This document shows positions 1-4,689 of a stretch of 5,857 bases of DNA, piece by piece; position 1 is the first letter of the stretch, and every line of letters begins with the position of its first letter. The translations under genes were made by a program, and so were the position numbers. The stretch lies in NCBI GenBank assembly GCA_017420605.1, contig JAFOIS010000203.1, positions 1 through 5,857 on the forward strand, in the 5' to 3' direction. A model generated the notes under the pieces. The model was not told the origin of the DNA. It saw only the letters and a list, made by a program, of their open reading frames with translations, and ran no database searches. Source of the stretch: Lachnospiraceae bacterium. GTDB lineage: Bacteria > Bacillota > Clostridia > Lachnospirales > Lachnospiraceae.

Positions 1-182
1 CAGGCCTCAGTTATCCGCCTGGCGACGCGGAAAACCGGACACAAAGCGGATAAACAGTATACGGCAGGCCTCAGTTATCCGCCTGGCGACGCGGAAAACC
101 AGATGCAAAGCGGATAAACAGGATACGGCAGGCCTCAGTTATCCGCCTGGCGACGTGGAAAACCGGACGCAAAGCGGATAAC
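1..182. repeat. Tandem array of 64-bp units with conserved inverted arms
   Basis: Three head-to-tail units start at 1, 65 and 129, giving a period of exactly 64 bp. Units 1 and 2 differ at four positions (37, 40, 41 and 58 of the unit). Unit 3 follows the others up to about 181 and then diverges. Each unit carries TTATCCGC (11-18, 75-82, 139-146) and its reverse complement GCGGATAA (46-53, 110-117, 174-181), and none of the differences falls in these arms. Arms can pair inside a unit (27-nt loop) or with the next unit (21-nt loop). Because 64 is not a multiple of 3, the TAA in the arm falls in all three + frames at 51, 115 and 179, and its mirror closes all three - frames, so the array is not coding. 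The first unit begins at the window edge, so more copies may lie to the left. The function is not known. Confidence 0.93.
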
Positions 183-215
183 ACGGTCAGAGGGGGATCT
201 GGTTATCCGTTTTTT
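175..215 (+). terminator. Putative intrinsic terminator formed by the last repeat arm
   Basis: CGGATAAC (175-182) pairs perfectly with GTTATCCG (202-209), and six T residues follow at 210-215. Inside the 19-nt loop, CAGA (188-191) can pair with TCTG (198-201), which lengthens the structure. A hairpin directly followed by a T tract is the classic layout of a Rho-independent terminator. It would end transcription entering from the left, before the promoter of the next gene. The stem is only moderately GC-rich and has an internal loop, so its efficiency is uncertain. Confidence 0.6.
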
Positions 216-239
216 GATGCCGGGACGCAGGAAACTATC

Positions 240-267
240 TTGATTATTTGCAGAAAGATGATACAAT
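240..267 (+). promoter_or_regulatory. Putative sigma-A promoter for the lexA-like/polymerase operon
   Basis: TTGATT (240-245, four of six matches to TTGACA) and TACAAT (262-267, five of six to TATAAT) are separated by 16 bp. They lie in an AT-rich island in an otherwise GC-rich window, just after the putative terminator. Transcription would start near 274, leaving a leader of roughly 138 nt before the first gene. A second hexamer, CATAAT (273-278), has no well-placed -35 partner. Confidence 0.6.
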
Positions 268-275
268 CAAATCAT

Positions 276-296
276 AATGAAGCAGATTGCTTCATT
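276..296. promoter_or_regulatory. 21-bp palindrome at the transcription start, candidate operator
   Basis: AATGAAGCA (276-284) and TGCTTCATT (288-296) form a perfect 9-bp inverted repeat around a GAT centre. It begins about nine bases after the putative -10 box, so it overlaps or directly follows the predicted transcription start, where a bound repressor would block transcription. The gene downstream encodes a LexA-family repressor, so autoregulation through this site is a reasonable inference. It is not a textbook Gram-positive LexA box (GAAC-N4-GTTC), although it does keep GAA and TTC outer half-sites. It could instead act as an RNA hairpin at the 5' end of the transcript. Confidence 0.5.
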
Positions 297-359
297 TAAA
301 CCGAGAAAAGATCCATAGAACAAATCAATAGAAGAGAGCAGGCAGAAAGGAGCGGGCGG

Positions 360-384
360 TCCGGAAAGGATCGATCGTTCCGGA
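360..384 (+). other. Leader hairpin upstream of the lexA-like gene
   Basis: TCCGGAA (360-366) pairs with TTCCGGA (378-384) around an 11-nt loop that contains the self-complementary GATCGATC (369-376). It ends 16 nt before the GGAGGA ribosome binding site at 401-406. No T tract follows, so it is not a terminator. It may affect translation or mRNA stability, or be a DNA-binding palindrome. Confidence 0.4.
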
Positions 385-411
385 AGGAATCCGAGAACCC
401 GGAGGAATATT

Positions 412-1128
412 ATGCGGAAAAGAAATCCGGATACCATGAGCAGGATCGTTGCGTTTGCCGACGAATTCCGTCTTGCGCACCGGCGCTCGCCGTCGACGAC
501 GGAGATCGCGGACGCGGTCGGCGTGAGCCGCAGCACGGCTTACCATTATCTGGTGGAAATGAATGAAAAAGGCCTGATCCGTTATGACGGCGAAAAGATC
601 GAGACGCCGTGCGCAGGCAAGGAACGGAGCGATATGACCAGGGCGCCGATCCTGGGGTCGATCTCCTGCGGCGCGCCGCTTCTGGAAGAGGAGAACATTG
701 AATCTTACGTAAGCCTCCCGACAGCGGTCTTCGGAAGGGGCCGGTTCTTTCTGGTACGGGCCAACGGCGACTCCATGACGGGCGCCGGGATCGACGACGG
801 TGATCTTATCGTCGTCCGGCAGCAGGAGGAAGCGCTGGAAGGCGAGGTCGTGGTCGCGCTCATCGACGACGGCACGACGACGCTGAAACGCTTTTACAAA
901 GACCGGGAAAGACGCATGGTGCGGCTGCATCCGGAAAACCCCGCGCTGGAAGATATCTATGTGGAAAACTGCCGCATCCAGGGCGTGGCCGTCAAAGTCC
1001 TGAAAGACATTGCGGCGGTGCAGGCGGAAGATGATGCGGGCGATGCGGCGGTGCAGGCGGAAGACGCCGCTGCCGGCATGGCCAAAGAAGGCAGGACCGA
1101 TCCGGAGGAGTTCTCCGGGCGGCAGTAG
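412..1128 (+). CDS. LexA-family self-cleaving repressor (S24 peptidase), Cys-Gly cleavage type
   Basis: This 238-residue protein is predicted to repress DNA-damage genes and to inactivate itself when activated RecA triggers autocleavage. Residues 9-65 form a LexA-like winged helix-turn-helix (helices around STTEIADAVGVSRSTAYHYL). Residues about 79-200 are the S24 peptidase domain. The cleavage site is Cys86-Gly87 within ISCGAP, Ser121 in NGDSM is the nucleophile and Lys159 in TLKRF the general base. Spacings of 35 and 38 residues closely match E. coli LexA. The Cys-Gly dipeptide is as in UmuD, where E. coli LexA has Ala-Gly. The last ~37 residues are an acidic, Ala/Gln-rich tail with the heptad AAVQAED repeated. 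The start is supported by GGAGGA at 401-406, five bases upstream. The polymerase gene follows after 23 nt. Whether this is the cell's main LexA or an operon-specific relative cannot be told here. Confidence 0.9.
   Translation: MRKRNPDTMSRIVAFADEFRLAHRRSPSTTEIADAVGVSRSTAYHYLVEMNEKGLIRYDGEKIETPCAGKERSDMTRAPILGSISCGAPLLEEENIESYVSLPTAVFGRGRFFLVRANGDSMTGAGIDDGDLIVVRQQEEALEGEVVVALIDDGTTTLKRFYKDRERRMVRLHPENPALEDIYVENCRIQGVAVKVLKDIAAVQAEDDAGDAAVQAEDAAAGMAKEGRTDPEEFSGRQ
1011..1064 (+). repeat. In-frame 33-bp duplication in the C-terminal tail of the lexA-like gene
   Basis: An identical 21-nt run occurs at 1011-1031 and again at 1044-1064, a period of 33 bp or exactly 11 codons. It encodes AAVQAED twice (residues 201-207 and 212-218), separated by DAGD. 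The duplication lies after the peptidase fold, so copy number could vary without disturbing the catalytic domain. Confidence 0.85.
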
Positions 1129-1151
1129 GAACAGGCGGTGAAGCAAGCAGC

Positions 1152-2417
1152 ATGGAGAGAACGATCCTGCATGCCGACGCGAACTGTTTCTATGCCTCCG
1201 TGGAAATGCTGCATCATCCGGAATACGACGGCCTGCCGCTCGCGGTGGGCGGCGACGTGGAAACGCGCCACGGCATCATCCTGACGGCCAATTATATCGC
1301 CAAACGCAGAGGCGTCAAAACGGGCTCCGCGCTCTGGGAGGCTGAGAAAGCCTGCCCGGGGCTTATCATCGTCCCGCCGGATTATGAAGAATATCTGCGG
1401 TTCTCCCGGTACCTCCGGGAGATCTACGGCATCTATTCGGACCGCGTGGAAAGCTTCGGCCTTGACGAGGCCTGGTGCGACGTGACGGACAGCACCGGGA
1501 TCCTGGGCAGCGGGGAAGAGATCGCCGAGGAGATCCGCCGGAAGGTGAAGGCGGAACTCGGCCTTACCGTCAGTGTCGGCGTGAGCTGGAACAAGATCTT
1601 CGCCAAGTTCGGCTCGGACTATAAAAAGCCGGACGCCGTGACGGTCGTGGACAGGGAAAGCTACCGTACGATCGTCTGGAGGCGGCCGATGGACGACCTC
1701 CTTTACGTGGGAAGGGCGACGAACCGGAAGCTGTCCTCCTTCGGGATGCATACGATCGGCGACATCGCGAACGCGGACCCGGATTTTCTGCACACACTGC
1801 TCGGCAAGATGGGAACGACCCTCTATGTATTCGCGAACGGCGGCGACAGGACGCCGGTCGCCATGGAAGGAACGGAAGCGCCCATCAAGAGCATCGGCAA
1901 CGGCATGACGATGCCGCGGGACCTGACGTCAAATGAAGAAGTCCGGATGGCCATATATATGCTCTCGGAAAGCGTGGCCGCCCGCCTTCGGGAAAATCAC
2001 TTCAAAGGCAGGCTCGTGGAGATCTATGTGCGGGACAATGATCTTTCCGGCATCACGCGTCAGCATAAGATCAGCTGCCCGACGGATATTTCGATGGAGA
2101 TCGCGGAAGCGGCCATGGCGCTCTTCCTTGCGAATTATCACTGGGAAAGGCCGATCCGGGGCCTGTGCGTCCGGGTGGGAGAACTTGCCGCGAGCGCCTG
2201 CCCGTACCAGCTGAACCTCTTTCAGAGCGAAGAGGAGCGGGAAAAACAGCGGAAAATGGATATCGCGGTGCAGGAGATCCGCGGACGTTTCGGCATAGAG
2301 GCCGTGCAGAGGGGGCTGATGGCGTTCGGACCGGAGATCACGCCGCGCAAGCGGCTGGAGCAGACGATCCACCCGCATTCCTATATGGAACGGGGAAACC
2401 GGGTAATGGAAGGATAA
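1152..2417 (+). CDS. Y-family translesion DNA polymerase (DinB/UmuC superfamily)
   Basis: This 421-residue enzyme should copy past damaged template bases at low fidelity. The palm begins with HADANCFYASVE (7-18), where Asp9 is a metal ligand and Tyr14 sits at the steric-gate position. SFGLDEAWCDVT (101-112) supplies catalytic Asp105 and Glu106. SVGVSWNKIFAKFGSDYKKP (141-160) is the conserved DinB-type palm/fingers segment. A helix-hairpin-helix follows around 183-206, then the little-finger domain (about 245-345). QLNLF at 353-357 is a beta-clamp-binding motif placed 64 residues before the C-terminus. About 421 residues is the length of UmuC and of Bacillus YqjH/YqjW, and longer than E. coli DinB. 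The start has a modest AGGCGGTGA ribosome binding site (1133-1141). It lies 23 nt after the repressor gene and is probably cotranscribed with it. Confidence 0.95.
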   Translation: MERTILHADANCFYASVEMLHHPEYDGLPLAVGGDVETRHGIILTANYIAKRRGVKTGSALWEAEKACPGLIIVPPDYEEYLRFSRYLREIYGIYSDRVESFGLDEAWCDVTDSTGILGSGEEIAEEIRRKVKAELGLTVSVGVSWNKIFAKFGSDYKKPDAVTVVDRESYRTIVWRRPMDDLLYVGRATNRKLSSFGMHTIGDIANADPDFLHTLLGKMGTTLYVFANGGDRTPVAMEGTEAPIKSIGNGMTMPRDLTSNEEVRMAIYMLSESVAARLRENHFKGRLVEIYVRDNDLSGITRQHKISCPTDISMEIAEAAMALFLANYHWERPIRGLCVRVGELAASACPYQLNLFQSEEEREKQRKMDIAVQEIRGRFGIEAVQRGLMAFGPEITPRKRLEQTIHPHSYMERGNRVMEG

Positions 2418-2471
2418 GACCGGGATCTGCGGGAGGACAGCAAAAAAGTCATGATAAAAGGGGAGATCATG

Positions 2472-2771
2472 ATGGAAGAAAAAGGTTCGGAGAGGCCGAA
2501 TTACAAACTGTATGTAGAGGTCGGGGCGGTCTACGAGCCGGACGGGACCATGGTGCCCAAATACCTCCGTCTCACACCGGACGGGGAGAAGTTCGTGATC
2601 GATCATATCTACCGTGCGCAGCGTTCCGCGAGCCGCAGGGCCGGCGGCTGCGGCATCTGTTATTCCGTGCGGATCCGCGGGAAGGACGCGCTTCTTTATT
2701 ATGAAGATTCGCCGCATGCGTCCCGCTGGTTCGTCGAAAGCCGTTATCCGGTCCCGGAGGCGGACTTTTGA
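2472..2771 (+). CDS. Small basic protein of unknown function, companion of the Y-family polymerase
   Basis: This 99-residue soluble protein has no signal peptide or membrane segment. It looks mostly beta-stranded: YKLYVEVGAVY (11-21), YLRLTPDGEKFVIDHI (31-46), GICYSVRIRG (61-70), ALLYYED (73-79) and RWFVESRY (85-92). A basic loop with Arg/Ala/Gly, RAQRSASRRAGGCG (48-61), lies in the middle. I recall similar short proteins following Y-family polymerase genes in Clostridia, but I know no established function. It is not obviously YolD, the small partner of Bacillus UvrX-type polymerases. The GGGGAG at 2460-2465 is six bases from ATG 2472 and only three from the adjacent ATG 2469. ATG 2451 is also in frame (106 residues), but its GGGAGG is 14 nt away. 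It lies 54 nt after the polymerase stop with no terminator between, so it is probably the last gene of this operon. Confidence 0.8.
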   Translation: MEEKGSERPNYKLYVEVGAVYEPDGTMVPKYLRLTPDGEKFVIDHIYRAQRSASRRAGGCGICYSVRIRGKDALLYYEDSPHASRWFVESRYPVPEADF

Positions 2772-2782
2772 CGCGGTTCGCA

Positions 2783-2811
2783 TTGAAATTCCGACTGTGA
2801 CAATATAAAAT
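2783..2811 (+). promoter_or_regulatory. Putative sigma-A promoter of the thioesterase/cvfB unit
   Basis: TTGAAA (2783-2788) and TAAAAT (2806-2811) each match the consensus hexamers at five of six positions and are separated by the ideal 17 bp. An alternative -10, TATAAA at 2804-2809, would leave 15 bp. The site begins 12 bp after the stop of the small-protein gene. It suggests the thioesterase is expressed independently of the damage-response operon. Transcription would start near 2818. Confidence 0.7.
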
Positions 2812-2825
2812 GATAAATGGATATT

Positions 2826-2864
2826 CATGCCGTCATGTACGATTTCGGGCACATGACGGTGATG
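2826..2864 (+). promoter_or_regulatory. Strong leader hairpin or operator upstream of the thioesterase
   Basis: CCGTCATGT (2830-2838) and ACATGACGG (2851-2859) form a perfect 9-bp stem with a 12-nt loop. CAT (2826-2828) and ATG (2862-2864) can extend it across a small bulge. It lies just downstream of the predicted transcription start and about 46 nt before the chosen start codon. It lacks a T tract, so it is not a terminator. It could be a repressor-binding palindrome or a structured 5' leader. It does not match the FapR fatty-acid operator that I know from Bacillus. Confidence 0.55.
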
Positions 2865-2910
2865 CCGTATGGGAAGGTGCGGTGGAAAAAGACAAAAAGG
2901 ACGGGACAAG

Positions 2911-3648
2911 ATGGGATATGAGATGACCGGACGGATCCGGTACAGCGATCTGGATGAAAATGGTTTCCTTTCCGCGGACAGCGCCGCAGCTTACTTTCAG
3001 GACTGCTCGACGTTTCACGACGAGGACTGCGGGCTCGGGCTCCGGTACTGGGAAAAGAGAGGCGCGTTCTGGGCGATCACAGGCTGGAAATTCCTGTTTT
3101 TTGAAATGCCGTACCACGGCGCGCGCGTGACGATCCGCACCGATGCGACAGGTTTCCGTGCCTATACGGGTATCCGTACGTTCGGAATGCGCGGCGAAGA
3201 CGGAAAACTCCTTGCGGCGGGGCATACAAGATGGGCGCTGCTCGCGCGTCCGGAAGGCGTGCCGACGAAGATCGCGCCGGAGGAAGTCGCCGCGTACGGT
3301 GTAAGCGAAGGACTTCCGATCCCCGTGGAGAACGGTCGGATCGCCATTCCCGCGATCTCCGGAGAAGGCATCGTCATGACGGAAATGTTCCTCGACTGGA
3401 ATCATCACGTCAACAACATCCAGCTGCTCCGGATGGCGCTGTCCTACCTTCCGGAAGGCTTTTCGCCGCGCGTTGTGCGCGCGGCCTATCACCGGCAGGT
3501 CCTGCGCGGGGCCGTGCTGTATCCGGCGTTTGTCACCGATGATAAGGTGATGAGCGGCGGGCTCGTCGACGAAAAGGGGGAAGCATACTGCTTCTTCGAA
3601 TTCCGTAAGGAAATGACGGAGGAAGAGGCTGCCATAGGGCGGCTTTGA
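2911..3648 (+). CDS. Acyl-ACP thioesterase (FatA/FatB-type double hotdog)
   Basis: This 245-residue cytoplasmic enzyme should hydrolyse acyl-acyl carrier protein to free fatty acid and ACP, setting product chain length or recycling ACP. The N-terminal hotdog opens with RIRYSDLDENGFL and the FQDCSTFHDEDCGLG stretch (29-43) typical of bacterial members. The second hotdog carries DWNHHVNN (162-169), matching the plant D-x-N-x-H-V-N-N signature, with Asp162, Asn164 and His166 at the catalytic positions. In YHRQVLRG (193-200), Gln196 sits where plant enzymes have a proposed catalytic Glu. ATG 2911 is chosen because AAGGA lies nine bases upstream and MGYEMTGRIRYS matches the family N-terminus. The upstream in-frame ATG 2869 would add 14 atypical basic residues and lacks a convincing ribosome binding site. 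The substrate chain length cannot be read from the sequence. Confidence 0.9.
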   Translation: MGYEMTGRIRYSDLDENGFLSADSAAAYFQDCSTFHDEDCGLGLRYWEKRGAFWAITGWKFLFFEMPYHGARVTIRTDATGFRAYTGIRTFGMRGEDGKLLAAGHTRWALLARPEGVPTKIAPEEVAAYGVSEGLPIPVENGRIAIPAISGEGIVMTEMFLDWNHHVNNIQLLRMALSYLPEGFSPRVVRAAYHRQVLRGAVLYPAFVTDDKVMSGGLVDEKGEAYCFFEFRKEMTEEEAAIGRL

Positions 3649-3651
3649 GAT

Positions 3652-4641
3652 ATGGAAAAAAGACATTATTCTGAAAAACGGAACAGCGGCGCCGGCAGAC
3701 CGGGACACGGTGCAGAGAAGCCCGGGTACGGACCGGGGAGAAATGCGGCCGGCTCCGTAAAAAAGACAGCGGAAGCGGCGCAGATACCGGCTGCGGCAAA
3801 AGACGTCGGCACATGGCAGGATCTTGTGATCGTGCATTTCGAAACGTTCGGCGCGTATCTAGGAAAAGACCGTACGGCGCCGAAAGAGGAGCAGGTGCTG
3901 CTGCCGAAAAAACAGGTGCCGGAAGGCGCGGAAGCGGGAGATATACTGCACGTCTTCCTGTATCGCGATTCCGACGACCGCCTGATCGCCACCGTTAATG
4001 CGCCGGCCGTCATACCGGGTGAAGTCGCGTCCCTTACCGTAAAGGAAGTGACGAAGATCGGCGCGTTCCTGGACTGGGGCCTCGAAAAGGACCTCCTTCT
4101 GCCGTATCATGAGCAGACGAAGAAGGTGAAGGCGGGTGAGAGCGTCCTCGTTTCCCCGTACGTCGACAAGAGCGGACGCCTTTGCGCGACCATGAACGTT
4201 TATCCGTACCTGTCTTCCCGTTCGCCGTATCACGCGGGGCAGACGGTACAGGGCGTCGCCTATGAGAAGTCGAACAATTTCGGCGTTTTCGTCGCGGTCG
4301 ACGGCAAATATTCCGGCCGGATCCCGAAGGAAGAGGCTCCCGACGTGGAGATCGGCACGACGCTGACGCTTCGCGTATCCCGGGTGCTGCCGGACGGACG
4401 GCTCTCGCTGAGCCTCCGGCAGAATGCCTATAAAATGATGGAGGAAGACGGCAAAAAGATCGAAAGGATCATCCGCAAAGAGTACGACGGCGTTCTGCCG
4501 TTCGACGACAAGGCGGAGCCGGAGCGGATCCGGAAGGTGTTCGGTCTTTCGAAGGCGGCGTTCAAGCGCGCCGTCGGCGGCCTCCTCAAGGAAGAAAAGA
4601 TCATCCTCGAGGATGGTACGATTTCATTAACCGACGGCTAA
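3652..4641 (+). CDS. cvfB: CvfB/YitL-family S1 RNA-binding protein with N-terminal extension
   Basis: This 329-residue protein is built of three S1-type beta-barrels (about 56-116, 121-182 and 196-256) followed by a winged helix (about 277-327). This is the order seen in CvfB of Staphylococcus and Streptococcus and in Bacillus YitL. Family members bind RNA, and CvfB influences virulence-factor expression in S. aureus. Signature stretches are FGAYLG (66-71), KIGAFLDWGLEKDLLLP (135-151) and NFGVFVAVDGKYSGRIP (209-225). Residues 1-51 are a low-complexity Gly/Lys/Ala/Pro-rich leader, predicted disordered, which typical members lack. No in-frame ATG lies closer to the first S1 domain. The gene starts 3 nt after the thioesterase stop, with a weak AGGGCGG ribosome binding site inside that gene, so translational coupling is likely. 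The precise role here is inferred from the family. Confidence 0.87.
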   Translation: MEKRHYSEKRNSGAGRPGHGAEKPGYGPGRNAAGSVKKTAEAAQIPAAAKDVGTWQDLVIVHFETFGAYLGKDRTAPKEEQVLLPKKQVPEGAEAGDILHVFLYRDSDDRLIATVNAPAVIPGEVASLTVKEVTKIGAFLDWGLEKDLLLPYHEQTKKVKAGESVLVSPYVDKSGRLCATMNVYPYLSSRSPYHAGQTVQGVAYEKSNNFGVFVAVDGKYSGRIPKEEAPDVEIGTTLTLRVSRVLPDGRLSLSLRQNAYKMMEEDGKKIERIIRKEYDGVLPFDDKAEPERIRKVFGLSKAAFKRAVGGLLKEEKIILEDGTISLTDG

Positions 4642-4669
4642 GTGCGTCCGCGATGGACCAGATACGCAC
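4642..4669 (+). other. Weak inverted repeat between cvfB and dnaE
   Basis: GTGCGT (4642-4647) and ACGCAC (4664-4669) are complementary across a 16-nt loop in the 48-nt gap before dnaE. No T tract follows, so transcription probably reads through into dnaE. I see no clear promoter in the gap. A six-base match of this kind could be chance. Confidence 0.25.
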
Positions 4670-4689
4670 ACAGCCGGTGAGAGATAAAC

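Noticed and set aside
1..182. CRISPR array
   Set aside because: The 64-bp units are contiguous and similar along their whole length, with no unique spacers between short repeats.
11..209. Cluster of DnaA boxes (TTATCC repeats)
   Set aside because: The sequence is TTATCCGCC, which departs from TTATNCACA at the informative final bases. There is no AT-rich unwinding element or dnaA/dnaN context.
1102..1118. Hairpin CCGGAG/CTCCGG as a terminator between the repressor and polymerase genes
   Set aside because: It lies inside the repressor coding sequence and no T tract follows, so the two genes are probably cotranscribed.
325..1146. Long open frame on the - strand
   Set aside because: It lies antisense to the lexA-like gene, has Arg/His-rich composition with no recognisable domain, and arises from GC-rich codon positions.
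1251..1263. Thirteen-base match between the polymerase gene and repeat unit 3 (149-161)
   Set aside because: It is in conserved coding sequence (GGDVET), lacks the inverted arms, and is short enough to be chance in GC-rich DNA.
2472..2771. Assignment of the small protein to YolD
   Set aside because: Only position and size agree. I do not see convincing YolD sequence features, so no name was given.
1929..2909. Long open frame on the - strand over the polymerase and small-protein genes
   Set aside because: It is a shadow of two genes with recognisable or coherent + strand products, and it has no motif of its own.
2869..2910. Upstream start (ATG 2869) for the thioesterase
   Set aside because: It would add a basic 14-residue leader not seen in the family and lacks a well-spaced ribosome binding site. 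ATG 2911 has both the site and the expected N-terminus.
2833..3837. Long open frame on the - strand over the thioesterase gene
   Set aside because: It covers a well-supported gene on the other strand, crosses a promoter and hairpin region, and shows no domain.
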